DNA from: Actinoplanes oblitus
Lineage (GTDB): Bacteria; Actinomycetota; Actinomycetes; Mycobacteriales; Micromonosporaceae
Assembly (NCBI RefSeq): GCF_030252345.1
Contig: NZ_CP126980.1
Location: 3,797,501-3,861,500 of the forward strand
Direction of reading: 5' to 3'
Length of the DNA stretch: 64,000 nucleotides
The notes beneath the pieces are model-generated. The model saw only the letters and a program-made list of their open reading frames with translations, had not been told where the DNA came from and did no database searches. This document shows, piece by piece, positions 8,040 through 19,717 of this stretch. The translations under genes and the position numbers were made by a program. Each line of letters opens with the position of its first letter. Within the stretch, counting starts at the first letter, position 1.

Positions 8040-11000
8040 TCAGCGGCGGGCGACCAGGAAGCGGGCCGCGACACCGGTCAGCGCGATCGTGCTGCCGGCG
8101 ACGAGCAGCCAGAGCACCGCCGGGCCGGTGGTGGGCAGCGCCGGCGTCGAGCTGGCCGTCTTCTTCGGCGCCGCCTTGACGTCGAGACGCCGGATCAGCG
8201 GGTTGCCGTTCACGTCGACGCCGGAGGCGACGATCGAGTGGTCACCGAACGGCACCCCGGTCGGGATGGTGACCGTCACGCTGATCTTGCCCTCGGCGTC
8301 AGCGGTGGCGGTGCCCAGGTCGAGCGGGTCCGAGTAGAGGGTGACGGTGACCGTGGAGAACGGCGCGTACCCGCTGCCGGTGATGGTGACGGTGCCACCG
8401 GGCGCCACCGTGTTGTCGGTGCCGGGCGGCGTCTCGAGCGTCTTGTCGGTCTCCGGCACGGTGGCCGGTACCACCGGAACGTCCGGCGTGACCTGGTCCG
8501 GCGCCGCTGTCGCCGCCGACTCCCCGCCCTTGCCGAGCGCGGTGACGGTCACCGTGTACGAGGTGCCCGCAGCCGCGCCGATCACGCAGCTGGTGCCGCT
8601 GGTGGTGCAGCTGCCCGGTCCCGGGTCGGCGACCGCCCGATAGCCGGTGATGCCGGTGGTGTCGGCGGGCGGGCTCCAGGACACGATGATCGACGACGTG
8701 CCGGCCCGGACGGTGACGCCGCTCGGGGAGCCCGGCGGTGCGACAGTCGGTTCCGGGGTCGGGGTGTTCACCGCCGGCGACGGAATGGTCTCCGACGTCG
8801 ACGGCACCGCGTTGCTGGACGACGGCGTCGGCGTCGCGCTGGTGGCCGACGGTTCCGGCGAGGCGCTGGTGGCCGACGGGGCCGGCGAGGCGGAGCCGGC
8901 CGACGGGGACGGTGACGCCGTGGTCGGGGTCGCCGACGGCGCCGCCGTGGTCGGCATGGCGGTCGGGGACGGCGTGACGGGCACCGGCGACGGGGTGACG
9001 GGCACCGGCGACGGCGACGGCGTGATCGGTTCCGGCGTGACCGGTACCGGCGTCGGCGTGGGCGTCGCGGTGGTGGGTGCCGGGGTCGGTGATTCGCCGG
9101 GTGTCACCACTGGCGACGGCGACTCCGACGGTGATGCCGACGGCGAGGGCGACTCGGACGGCGACTCCGACGCGGAGGGCGACTCGGACGGCGACTCGGA
9201 CGGCGACGGCGACTCGGACGGTGATTCCGACGGCGACGGCGACTCGGTCGGCGAGGGCCAGGCCGCCGCGGCGTTCGGCGTCACCGTGACGGTTGCCGGA
9301 TCGCCGGCGCCGACCGAGTTGCGGGCGCGCAGCAGCACCGTCGCCTCGACGTCGTTGGGCAGCCCGGACACGATGCCGATCAGGTCCTCCACGCCGTCCT
9401 CGGTCAGCACGTCCACCGTCGTCCAGCTCTCGCCACCGTCGACACTCACCTCGTACGAGGTGACGGCGTCCCCGCCGTCGTCGTCCGGCGGCCAGAACAG
9501 CAGCTTCGCCTTCTCGTCGCCCGGCTCGGCGTTCAGCTGCGCGGGCGGGCCCGGCCGCCACTTCATCGCCAGCGTCCGCGAGTCGCTCGGGTCGCCGTCA
9601 CCGGCCTCGTTCTTCGCGCGGACCCGTACGGTGTAGGTCTCGCCCTTGGTGAGCCAGTCGACGGTCGCCTCCACCGTCGTCGCGTCCCCGCCGGTCGGGG
9701 TGGTGGTCAGCTGGGTCCAGTTGTCCCCGTCGTCGGTCGACACGTCGTAACCGGTGATCTCGCTGCCGCCGGTGTCCGTCGGCGGCTCGAAGACCAGGGT
9801 CGCGGCGGTGTCGCCGAGAGTCACCGACAGGGCGGTGGGCGCCGCCGGTGTCCCGATCGGCGTGGCCGCTGCCGCCTCCGAGGCCGGCCCCGGGCCTCCC
9901 GCGTTCACCGCGCGCACCCGCATCGGGTAGGAGACATGCGCGATCATGTCGTTGACCTGTCCCTCGATGGTGGTCGCGCCGTCCCCGGTGGGGTAGTACC
10001 CGATCAGGTCCTGCCAGGTGCCACCGTCGTCGGTGGAGTACTGGTAGGAGATGATGTCCCCGGCCGGCGGCTCGAAGACGAGGTGGAGGCCGCGTATGGT
10101 CGGCGTCGCGACCAGGGCGGTCGGCGCGTCCGGCAGGTCCACCGGCGTCACCGTCTCGGTGACCTCGTCGCTGGGTCCCCGGCCGTTCACGGCGCGCAGG
10201 TGCAGGGTGTAGGCGACCCCGTTGGTCAGGTCGGCCACGTCGAACTGCAGCCGGCCGGTGTCCCCGACCGCGGTGGTCTGCACCGGAGCCGGCTCGGCGT
10301 CGTCGATGCCCACCTCGTAGTGGTCGATGGCGTCACCGCCGTCGCTTTCCGGCGGCGTGAACTCCACGTGCGCTCCGCTGTCACGCGCGGCGACGGTCAG
10401 CCCGGTCGGCGCGCCCGGGACGGTGGCCGGCGTCACCTCGGCGGTGACCTCCTCACCGGGCCCGGTGCTGTTCACGGCCCGCAGGTGCACCGTGTACGCG
10501 GTCCCGTTCACCAGCCCGGACAGGTCGGCCTGCATGGTGCCGTCGTCCTGGTCGGTCTGGATGCCGCTCAGAGTGCCCCAGCCGCCGTCGCCGGTCAGCA
10601 CCTGGTAGTCGGTGATCGTCGATCCGCCGTCGTCGTCGGGCGCGGAGAACACCAGGTGAGCGCCCTGGTCCAGCGGGGTGACGGCGAGCGAGGCGGGGGC
10701 GCCCGGCGCATCCGGCACCGGTGTCACGGTGACCGTCGCGGGGTCACCCGGGCCGATGTCGTTGACCGCGTGCACCTGCACGGTCGCGAGTTCGTTGTTC
10801 GTCAGGCCGGCGACCGTCGCGGTCAGGACGCCCTCGGACTCCGTGGTGACCAGCGGCGCCCAATCGCCGCCGTTGACGGAGACCTCCCACCCGGTGATCG
10901 GGCTGGCGCCGTCGTCGCCGGGGGTGATCGTCAGCAGCGCCTGCCCGTTGCCGGCCGTGGCCGTCACCGTCGGCGCGGCGGGGGCGGTCGCCACGTGCGG

Positions 11001-12134
11001 CGTGACCGTCTCCGACGCGACGCTGGGCGCGGACCGGCCGACGTCGTTGGCCCCGGTGTTCGACGCGGTGACCGTGACCGTGTACGCCTGGCTGTTGGTC
11101 AGCCCGGTGATGGTGCAGTGCAGATCCGTCGTGGAGCACGTCTGGCCGGACCCGCTGGCGCTCGCCGTGTACCGGGTGATCGCGTGGGATCCGTTGGCGC
11201 TGCCGGCCTCCCAGCTCACCTCGAGGCCGGCGTCCCGGGCCACCGCGGTGACCGCCGTCGGCGGCAGCGGCACGGTCCGGTTCGTGACGGCGACCGGCGG
11301 GGTGAGCCCGGTGATGGTGTCCGTCTCCAGTTCCTCGCTGCCGCTGATCCGGCTGACCGTGCCCGCTCCCGGGTCGGTGGCCCACAGGTTCTGGTGCTCG
11401 TCGACGGCGAGGCCGCCCACGCCGCCGTCGACCGGCGCCGCCGTGTCGGCCCCGTCCGCGTCCACCTTCACGTACTCGCCCTTGTCGGGCGCGGCGAGGT
11501 ACACGTTGTGGTCGTCGTCGACGTCGATGGCCGTGATGACGCCCAGGTCCAGCGGGCTGCCGACGGACGAGGCCACGCCGTCGGTCACCCGGTACAGCCT
11601 GGTCAGATGGTCGTTGCCGGTGTCGTAGTCGGCGACGAAGACGTCACCGTCCGAGGCGACCGCGACGCCCCGCGGGCTCACCAGGCCGTCGATGGCGACG
11701 GTGCTCCGGGTGCCGGTGTTGTCGAACTTGTAGAGCTGAGCGTCGCTGGAGTCGGTGACGTACAGGTCGCCGGAGCCGATGTCGAGGCTGGACGGCGCGG
11801 TCAGGTCGGCACCCCACACGTCCGGGGTGCCGTCCGGCGCGAACCGGACGATCTTGGGGGGCACGGAGACGGCCGCGTAGACGTATCCGTCGTCGCCGAC
11901 CGCGACATCCACCGCCACCCCGTTGTCACCGGGGTCGGACAGCTTGGTGAGGGTGCCGTCCGGCCCGATCCGCCAGACCGCGCCGTCACCGTCGACGGTG
12001 TAGGTGAGCAGGCCGGCGATCGCCTGCACCTCGCCCACTGCCGCTGCCCGGGTGATCCCGATCAGGACACACAGTCCGGTGACCAGGAGAACCATGATTC
12101 CCGCCGCGCGACGCCGCAGCTTCTCCACCGACAT
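8040..12134 (-). CDS. LPXTG-anchored surface protein: beta-propeller plus eight FN3 domains
   Basis: About 1364 aa. Start at 12134 (MSVEKLRRRAAGIMVLL) is chosen because GGGGAG sits about 9 bases upstream and a signal peptide follows directly; the frame extends to 12182 without gaining a motif. Order: signal peptide; an NHL/SMP-30-like propeller (roughly residues 35-280, repeats of the type GVAVDVAVGDDGYVYAA); seven fibronectin-III domains; a long Ser/Pro/Glu and Thr/Pro low-complexity stalk; an eighth FN3; a final Ig-like domain (GTVTITGSGYAPFSTVTVTL); LPTTG at about 1333, a hydrophobic helix and an Arg-rich tail. This is a sortase substrate displayed on the cell wall, plausibly an adhesin or carbohydrate-related scaffold; the ligand is unknown. 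The stalk DNA is repetitive. Confidence 0.93.
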   Translation of the reverse strand: MSVEKLRRRAAGIMVLLVTGLCVLIGITRAAAVGEVQAIAGLLTYTVDGDGAVWRIGPDGTLTKLSDPGDNGVAVDVAVGDDGYVYAAVSVPPKIVRFAPDGTPDVWGADLTAPSSLDIGSGDLYVTDSSDAQLYKFDNTGTRSTVAIDGLVSPRGVAVASDGDVFVADYDTGNDHLTRLYRVTDGVASSVGSPLDLGVITAIDVDDDHNVYLAAPDKGEYVKVDADGADTAAPVDGGVGGLAVDEHQNLWATDPGAGTVSRISGSEELETDTITGLTPPVAVTNRTVPLPPTAVTAVARDAGLEVSWEAGSANGSHAITRYTASASGSGQTCSTTDLHCTITGLTNSQAYTVTVTASNTGANDVGRSAPSVASETVTPHVATAPAAPTVTATAGNGQALLTITPGDDGASPITGWEVSVNGGDWAPLVTTESEGVLTATVAGLTNNELATVQVHAVNDIGPGDPATVTVTPVPDAPGAPASLAVTPLDQGAHLVFSAPDDDGGSTITDYQVLTGDGGWGTLSGIQTDQDDGTMQADLSGLVNGTAYTVHLRAVNSTGPGEEVTAEVTPATVPGAPTGLTVAARDSGAHVEFTPPESDGGDAIDHYEVGIDDAEPAPVQTTAVGDTGRLQFDVADLTNGVAYTLHLRAVNGRGPSDEVTETVTPVDLPDAPTALVATPTIRGLHLVFEPPAGDIISYQYSTDDGGTWQDLIGYYPTGDGATTIEGQVNDMIAHVSYPMRVRAVNAGGPGPASEAAAATPIGTPAAPTALSVTLGDTAATLVFEPPTDTGGSEITGYDVSTDDGDNWTQLTTTPTGGDATTVEATVDWLTKGETYTVRVRAKNEAGDGDPSDSRTLAMKWRPGPPAQLNAEPGDEKAKLLFWPPDDDGGDAVTSYEVSVDGGESWTTVDVLTEDGVEDLIGIVSGLPNDVEATVLLRARNSVGAGDPATVTVTPNAAAAWPSPTESPSPSESPSESPSPSESPSESPSASESPSESPSPSASPSESPSPVVTPGESPTPAPTTATPTPTPVPVTPEPITPSPSPVPVTPSPVPVTPSPTAMPTTAAPSATPTTASPSPSAGSASPAPSATSASPEPSATSATPTPSSSNAVPSTSETIPSPAVNTPTPEPTVAPPGSPSGVTVRAGTSSIIVSWSPPADTTGITGYRAVADPGPGSCTTSGTSCVIGAAAGTSYTVTVTALGKGGESAATAAPDQVTPDVPVVPATVPETDKTLETPPGTDNTVAPGGTVTITGSGYAPFSTVTVTLYSDPLDLGTATADAEGKISVTVTIPTGVPFGDHSIVASGVDVNGNPLIRRLDVKAAPKKTASSTPALPTTGPAVLWLLVAGSTIALTGVAARFLVARR
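8765..9260 (-). repeat. Intragenic low-complexity repeats (Ser/Pro stalk)
   Basis: Reiterated 6-, 12- and 15-base units encode SPSESPSPSESPSES and later PVPVTPSP and SATSASPEPS type repeats between FN3 domains 7 and 8 of the LPXTG protein. Such tracts commonly vary in copy number; here it would change stalk length without a frameshift when multiples of three are involved. Confidence 0.85.
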
Positions 12135-12387
12135 GCCGTTTTCACTCCCCGTTGCCAGGCGTGCGACGCCGCCCATCCGCATGCCCTGCGGGGTGGGCGG
12201 CGACAGTCCGCCCTCACTATCTCCGGAGGAGCAGGTCCGCCGCTTAAAACCCGGAAAATCGGCCAGAAGTAGTAAGAGTCAGTCTATTTACCGTGGTGAC
12301 CGGCCCGGGACGGCCGACGCGCGGTGGTGATCAGGGGCGAGGCGGATTCGCGGGCGGCAGCCGGTGCCGAGGGGATAGGTTCGTCCG

Positions 12388-12807
12388 ATGAGCGACTGGA
12401 ATGCCAAAATCATCGATGAGTTCCGCGCCAACGAGGGCCGGGTCGGCGGCCCCTTCGAGGGTGCCCCGATGGTGCTGGTGCACAACCGTGGCCGCAAGAC
12501 GGGGCGCGAGCTGGTCATCCCGCTGATGTACCTGCCGCACGAGACCGACGCCGACGTGATCTACATCTTCGCCTCGAAGGCCGGCGCCCCGGAGCACCCC
12601 GACTGGTACCACAACCTGATCTCGGCCGGCAAGGGCGCCGTGGAGGTCGGCACCGAGACCTACGACGTCACCGTCCGCGAGATCACCGGCGACGAGCGTG
12701 ACCGCATCTACGCCGAGCAGGCCCGGCGTTACCCCGGCTTCGCCGAGTACGAGCAGAAGACCGCCGGCATCCGCACCATCCCGGTCCTGGAACTGACCCG
12801 CGCCTGA
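12388..12807 (+). CDS. Deazaflavin (F420)-dependent nitroreductase family protein
   Basis: About 139 aa, soluble. The core LVHNRGRKTGRELVIPLMYL, with DWYHNLISAGKGAVEVG and YPGFAEYEQKT, matches the Ddn/DUF385 split-barrel family, which uses F420H2 or related cofactors to reduce quinones, nitro compounds or unsaturated substrates. Family length is 130-150 aa, so it is complete. ATG at 12388 gives MSDWNAKIIDEFRANEGRVG, the usual family start. Divergent from the LPXTG gene and convergent with DUF3800. Specific substrate unknown; such genes are numerous and paralogous in actinomycetes. Confidence 0.93.
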   Translation: MSDWNAKIIDEFRANEGRVGGPFEGAPMVLVHNRGRKTGRELVIPLMYLPHETDADVIYIFASKAGAPEHPDWYHNLISAGKGAVEVGTETYDVTVREITGDERDRIYAEQARRYPGFAEYEQKTAGIRTIPVLELTRA

Positions 12808-12853
12808 GACGACCCCCGGCACGCGCGAGGCGCGCTTCGGCTTCCGGCCGCCG

Positions 12854-12866
12854 ATTTCCGGTACGC
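12854..12866. repeat. Dispersed intergenic element ATTTCCGGTACGC
   Basis: Short motif in the convergent gap between the nitroreductase and DUF3800 genes, preceded by GGCTTCCGGCC. Same core recurs at 28644 and 43064, and in reverse complement at 28675, 37501 and 39613. Confidence 0.5.
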
Positions 12867-12887
12867 CCGGAGCGCGCCCGCCGTCCG

Positions 12888-13835
12888 TCACGCTCCGGGA
12901 TCACGTAACGAGGTGGCGGAGAGCAGCCGCCCGTCGACGGCCGCCGGTGCGCGACGGGCGATGCCGGCCAGCAGATCGGCGACCTGAACCCGTGGGTCGT
13001 CCCGCGAATCGACCATCACCAGGCCGGCCAGCGGGGACCCGCCGTCGCCGGCCAGCGCCTGTTGGAGGCGGGTCAGCCGGTCCGCGGTCAGGGCGCTCTG
13101 CTCGTCGTGGAAGACCAACACCCGCCGCCGGCCCCGGCTCCAGAACAGCACCGTCTCGGCCAGCGCCGGCAGCAGCGGCTCCAGCGGCGGCGGCATCGAC
13201 CGGTCGTCGGCGTCCAGCCGGGACCGCACCGCCCGCACCGCTGCCGGCCGCAGCGCGGTGAGCACCGGGTCGGTCCCGAGCCCGCTGTCCCGCAACCGGT
13301 CCCGGGCCCGCAGGAACCGCTCGGCGGCCCGCGGATCCGGCTGCCGCCGCCTCCGGACCAGGTCGGCGAAGGCCGCCAGGAAATCGTCCCACGCGGCGCC
13401 GGCCGTGCGCCCGGCCCGGTACAGGGCGAGCGCCGCCGCCCGGTGATGGGCCGCCAGGCTGGTGCCGGCCGTGTAGGACGGCTCGCTGAGCATCAGGTCC
13501 ACCACCCTGGTGACCAGGAAGAACTCCTTGTCGATCAGGTGCACCAGGGCGCGTCCGGCGAGCGCGGCGAGGAACCGGTCGCGGGCCGCGCCCGGCTGGC
13601 GCAGGAACCGGCCGGACTTCAGCTCGTGCGGCGAGAACCGGAACCCGGATCGCAGCGTGCCGATCAGCTCGGTCGCCTCGGCCACGCTGAGGTCGACGCT
13701 CGCGTGCGCGATCACCGGGGTGCCGGAGTGCAGCAGGTTGGTGCCGGAGAAACCGGACTCGTCGCACGCGATCTCCACCACGGCGCCGGTCACCGCCCCG
13801 GTGGGCGGCAGGCCACCCTGCAGCGGCGATCTCAT
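12888..13835 (-). CDS. DUF3800 domain protein
   Basis: About 315 aa, soluble. The N-terminal DESGFSG motif (near residue 25) and the C-terminal VQVADLLAGIARR motif are the two acidic hallmarks of DUF3800, an RNase H-like fold family of unproven function often found near mobile or defence loci. Between them are FSPHELKSG and HLIDKEFFLV, also usual in the family. The ATG at 13835 is used, but a GTG start just before VVEIACDESG (around 13780) is equally credible because the first 18 residues are unlike a domain start. No mobile element is adjacent here. Biochemical role not established. Confidence 0.85.
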   Translation of the reverse strand: MRSPLQGGLPPTGAVTGAVVEIACDESGFSGTNLLHSGTPVIAHASVDLSVAEATELIGTLRSGFRFSPHELKSGRFLRQPGAARDRFLAALAGRALVHLIDKEFFLVTRVVDLMLSEPSYTAGTSLAAHHRAAALALYRAGRTAGAAWDDFLAAFADLVRRRRQPDPRAAERFLRARDRLRDSGLGTDPVLTALRPAAVRAVRSRLDADDRSMPPPLEPLLPALAETVLFWSRGRRRVLVFHDEQSALTADRLTRLQQALAGDGGSPLAGLVMVDSRDDPRVQVADLLAGIARRAPAAVDGRLLSATSLRDPGA

Positions 13836-13871
13836 CCCGACATACTTGGCCCGCCGCGCGGCGGTGACAAC

Positions 13872-16562
<2,691 letters not shown>

Positions 16563-16630
16563 GCCCTCAGCGTGCGCCGTCCGGGAGATCAGTGGGGCGT
16601 CCTCAGCTGTCCGATGCGATACTGCCGGGT

Positions 16631-16671
16631 GCCGCGCCGAGAGGTATCTGCGACATATCTCTCGGCGCGGC
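16631..16671. terminator. Long perfect hairpin terminator
   Basis: Arms GCCGCGCCGAGAG and CTCTCGGCGCGGC pair perfectly and can extend inward through GTAT/ATAT with one mismatch. Placed just after the CBM20 gene stop (16680, minus strand) and before the glycosidase gene start, it should insulate the two. Confidence 0.75.
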
Positions 16672-16679
16672 CGGCGTGC

Positions 16680-17135
16680 TCAGTAACCGCCGAAGGTGTC
16701 GTGGGTGATGTAGGTGCCGGTCGGCGGGGTGATCGTGGTCCGGTTCTGCTGGAAGCCCTTCTCCCAGCGGGCGACGCTGCCGTTCGGGTTCTTCACGATG
16801 TACTGGTACTCGACGTAGGTGTTGGGCGGCAGCGCGGCGCCACCGGTCCAGGCCGGGAACGTCGAGCTGGTGGTGGTGAGCGGGACGGCCTTCGTGGTGT
16901 CCCAGCCGCCCAGCGCCGGGACGTTGCCCACCACGTAGACGTTCTGGCCCCAGCTGGTGAAGTCCGCTGTGACGTTGAAGGTGGCGGCGATCGGCGCGAC
17001 CTCGGTGGCGCCGGCGGTCACCGGCGCCGCGGCGACGGCGGCCGGGGCGGCCAGGGCCGGACCGGTGATCCCGAGGACGGCGGCGACGAGCCCGGCGGCG
17101 ACCAGGCCGGCGCGGGCGGCGGTGCGATTCTGCAT
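16680..17135 (-). CDS. Secreted stand-alone CBM20 starch-binding protein
   Basis: About 151 aa. Start 17135 (MQNRTAARAGLVAAGLVAAV) is supported by AGGAGAA 5 bases upstream and gives a signal peptide cut near ALAAPA; the open frame to 17252 lacks both. After a 20-residue linker, residues about 50-150 form one CBM20: ATFNVTADFTSWGQNVYVVG, LGGWDTTKAVPL, FPAWTGG, YVEYQYIVKNPNGSVARWEKG and the terminal Thr/Gly region. The Trp residues in GGWD and ARWEKG are the usual starch-binding positions. There is no catalytic domain, which is unusual: CBM20 is normally the tail of amylases. It may deliver or hold starch at the cell surface for other enzymes. Confidence 0.9.
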   Translation of the reverse strand: MQNRTAARAGLVAAGLVAAVLGITGPALAAPAAVAAAPVTAGATEVAPIAATFNVTADFTSWGQNVYVVGNVPALGGWDTTKAVPLTTTSSTFPAWTGGAALPPNTYVEYQYIVKNPNGSVARWEKGFQQNRTTITPPTGTYITHDTFGGY

Positions 17136-17167
17136 GGGTTCTCCTGACAGGAAGCCTGCCGAATCCT

Positions 17168-17188
17168 GCAAGTTATGGAAGACCTTGC
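17168..17188. promoter_or_regulatory. Inverted repeat upstream of the CBM20 gene
   Basis: GCAAG-N11-CTTGC, 33 bases before the CBM20 start codon. CTTGC-type half sites are known in operators of maltose/starch LacI-family regulators of actinomycetes; assignment here is inference from the motif and the gene's role. Confidence 0.35.
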
Positions 17189-17351
17189 GGATTGCGACCC
17201 GGTGTCGCAGGCAGCTGTCCTCCACAGTGGTCGCGTGCGTACCGTCGGTCAAGGCGTGAGGAAAACCTGTGAGCTGCGTCTAGACGTCACCGCCGTGTCA
17301 TAGTCTCTTGCTAACGGCGTACGAAAAAAGACTGCTGTTATTGCAACTCTT

Positions 17352-17370
17352 TGCAACCCTATCGGTTGCA
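17352..17370. promoter_or_regulatory. Inverted repeat TGCAACC-N5-GGTTGCA
   Basis: Perfect 7-bp dyad in the AT-richer gap (17275-17400) between the divergent CBM20 and GAF-ANTAR genes, preceded by another TTGCAA. Could be an operator for either gene or an RNA hairpin in the leader of the ANTAR gene; no factor can be named. Confidence 0.35.
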
Positions 17371-17484
17371 CCGTCACCGGAAAACCGGTCCGCAAGATCG
17401 TGCCGGTCCGCCGGCGTATCCGCGGCCGGGACGGGCATACGGCGGCAGATCCAGGTGGCGGGGGCCGGCGAGGGGAAACGGGCC

Positions 17485-18225
17485 ATGGGGCACATCGGGG
17501 GCGACGACCTGGCCGTCGCGCTGAGCGAGCTGGCCCGGTCGTTGCAGAGTGAACAGGACGAACGGCACACCCTGGACGCGATCACCGCGGCCGCGGTGGA
17601 CACCGTGCCCGGCACCCAGTACGCCGGCCTCATGGTTGTCGGACACCATCGCGAGGCCGACACCCGCGCCGCGACCGACGACCTGGTCCGGCAGGTGGAT
17701 CAGGCCCAGTACGACACCGGGGAGGGCCCCTGCCTGGAGGCGGTCCACCGGGCGGAGATCGTGCGTCTCCCCGACCTGACCCGCGAGGGCCGCTGGCCCG
17801 CCTTCGCCCGCCGCGCCGCGGATCTCGGCATCCGCAGCATGCTGTCGTTCCAGCTCTACGTCGAGGCCGGCAGCCTCGGCGCGCTGAACCTGTACTCCCG
17901 GGCCCCGGAGGCCTTCACCGACGAGTCGGAACACGTCGGCCACCTGTTCGCCGCGCACGCCGCGGTCGCCCTGTCCGGGGCCAGGCGGCAGGAGCGGTGC
18001 GGGCACACCATCGAGACGCGCGACCTCATCGGCCAGGCCAAGGGGATCCTGATGGAGCGCTACTCGGCCACCGCCGACCAGGCGTTCCGCCTGCTGATCG
18101 AGGTGAGCCGGCGCACCGGCACCAGGCTCATCGACGTGGCCCGGCACCTCACCGACACCGGCCAGTTGCGACCGGACGCCCTGACCTCACCTGTTCTCGC
18201 GGACGCCCAGCCGGGGGCTCACTAG
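17485..18225 (+). CDS. GAF-ANTAR regulator (putative RNA-binding antiterminator)
   Basis: About 246 aa. N-terminal GAF domain (residues about 15-160, with TLDAITAAAVDTVPGTQYAG and YDTGEGPCLEAV) and a C-terminal ANTAR domain starting TRDLIGQAKGILMERYSATA, with alternating aromatic and Ala positions of the family. ANTAR proteins bind two-hairpin RNA motifs and prevent termination; the GAF part is the signal receiver. The ATG at 17485 (MGHIGGDDLAVALSELARSL) is chosen over the 17308 start because the extra 59 residues are Arg/Ser-rich without similarity to a domain; GAGGGGAAA lies upstream. Single-gene unit. Its RNA targets are not identifiable here. Confidence 0.9.
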   Translation: MGHIGGDDLAVALSELARSLQSEQDERHTLDAITAAAVDTVPGTQYAGLMVVGHHREADTRAATDDLVRQVDQAQYDTGEGPCLEAVHRAEIVRLPDLTREGRWPAFARRAADLGIRSMLSFQLYVEAGSLGALNLYSRAPEAFTDESEHVGHLFAAHAAVALSGARRQERCGHTIETRDLIGQAKGILMERYSATADQAFRLLIEVSRRTGTRLIDVARHLTDTGQLRPDALTSPVLADAQPGAH

Positions 18226-18342
18226 CCGGTCCGCGGCGTGTCAGCGGCCCGCGCGGGCCACGAGCGTGGCGTTGGCGATCCTGGTCGCGATCGGTCGCGC
18301 CACGGTAGATCGTTTCGTCGAGTACTGGTTGAGTATCGCGGT

Positions 18343-19194
18343 ATGAGGATCGGACCCCGGTACGGCAGTGACCCGCTGATCGTTCTCGACGGTGACCCGG
18401 CGGCCGTCGTGGCGCCTCTCCTCGGCCAGCGCCGCCGGTTGGCCGACACCCTCGCCGGCTTCGACGAGGCGGCCTGGTCGGCGCAGAGCCGGTGCACGGC
18501 GTGGAGCAACCGGGACGTGGTGGTGCACCTGACCATCACGAACCGTTTCTGGACGCACTCGATCGTCCAGGCACGGCTGGGCCGGCCCACCAGGATGCTG
18601 GCCGATTTCGATCCGGTGCAGGACCCGGATGCCCTCGTGCGGGCTGTTCCACCGGAGCCGGTGGCGGACACCCTCGCCGCGTTCCGGTCCACCACCGAGG
18701 CGCTGGCCGACTGCCTGGCGGAGCTGAGCCCGCAGGAGTGGACGTGGCCAGCGGAGAGTCCGCTGGGTCACGTACCGGTGACCGTCCTGGCCCATCATGC
18801 CCTCTGGGACGGTTGGGTACATGAACGCGACATCGCCGCCGGGGTCGACGCACGCTGCGTCACGGTCGACGATGAGGTGCGCCCCGCGTTGCGGTTCGTC
18901 GCCGCGTTCGCGGCCGCCCTCGACCTGGTCGGCGCCACCGGGGCGGCCCGGCCGTCCCGCCGGGCCGCTGTGGTGACCGTTGATCCTGACGTCGCCTTCA
19001 CCGTCGAGGTGAACGACCAGGTGCGTGTCACCGACGGTGTTGCACCCGGCGTCCCCGTCGCTCTGCGGGGCCGGACCACCGACGTCCTGGAAGGGCTCAG
19101 CGTGCGCGCGCCCCTGCCCGTCGACGCTGAGTACCGGTGGTTGACCGACGGCCTCCAGCGAACCTTCGAAGCGGCCGCGGATCCCCGAGCTTGA
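18343..19194 (+). CDS. Maleylpyruvate isomerase family mycothiol-dependent enzyme
   Basis: About 283 aa. DinB-like four-helix N-terminal domain with the metal-site pattern of this family: His in NRDVVVHLTITNRFW and the pair in AHHALWDGWVHERDI. C-terminal part (AVVTVDPDVAFTVEV to GLSVRAPLP) is the small beta domain that accompanies it, resembling sterol-carrier-like folds. Members are thiol transferases or isomerases using mycothiol, the actinobacterial glutathione substitute; most are uncharacterised. ATG 18343 gives MRIGPRYGSDPLIVLDG; the longer frame upstream is not supported. Stand-alone. Confidence 0.82.
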   Translation: MRIGPRYGSDPLIVLDGDPAAVVAPLLGQRRRLADTLAGFDEAAWSAQSRCTAWSNRDVVVHLTITNRFWTHSIVQARLGRPTRMLADFDPVQDPDALVRAVPPEPVADTLAAFRSTTEALADCLAELSPQEWTWPAESPLGHVPVTVLAHHALWDGWVHERDIAAGVDARCVTVDDEVRPALRFVAAFAAALDLVGATGAARPSRRAAVVTVDPDVAFTVEVNDQVRVTDGVAPGVPVALRGRTTDVLEGLSVRAPLPVDAEYRWLTDGLQRTFEAAADPRA

Positions 19195-19717
19195 CCTGTC
19201 CGGCATCGGATGACGACGCTCCGGCGCGGGGCACGGGTTCGGCAGCGAATGTAGTCCCCATATCCGTGGCGCGTCTGGCGTCGGCCCACAGACGCGACAT
19301 CGCCGACTCCCCGAACACCCCCGCTGACGTCATTGGAGCTCGACGCGAACCTGCCTTTTTGGCCGCCAACGCCCCGCCTCGGCAGGTCAGCACCTCAGCC
19401 GCGGCACGCAGGGCGACCACCAAGGGTGACGGGCTGTCGCGAGCCGGTGTGCACGATCAGCGGCATAGACACCAGGCCGCTTCGTCGTGCATTCCGGCGG
19501 CTACCGCGGGAGAGGCTGTCGCGATGGTCGTCGAACGTCTTCCGCCTGGCGCCGATGTCGTTTTCGTCGGCCGGCGGGACGAACTCGTTTTCCGTGAAGC
19601 GCGGGGCTCGCGGTAAGAGGCCGGACAGTAGCGTCCTCACCATGTGCGCGGTCGGCGGCAGACAGTGCGCCTACCCCGCCCTCACCGGCGAGGGCGCCGT
19701 GCGAGCCGCTGCGAGCG
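19195..19717. other. Gap without a convincing gene
   Basis: About 520 bases between the mycothiol-type enzyme and the L7/L12-like gene. Several overlapping frames of 80-160 codons are open on both strands but none has a recognisable domain or good ribosome site. The segment coding AGEAVAMVVERLPPGADVVF (about 19510-19565) is the most protein-like piece and could be a gene relic. Confidence 0.5.

Noticed and set aside
8647..9636. Plus-strand frame rich in Gly-Asp-Ser that looks like a calcium-binding repeat protein
   Set aside because: It is the complement of the Ser/Pro stalk and FN3 domains of the minus-strand LPXTG protein, with no ribosome site of its own.
17308..17484. N-terminal extension of the GAF-ANTAR protein
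   Set aside because: Basic, Ser-rich sequence without domain similarity, in the AT-richer promoter region that holds an inverted repeat; the ATG at 17485 has a ribosome site.
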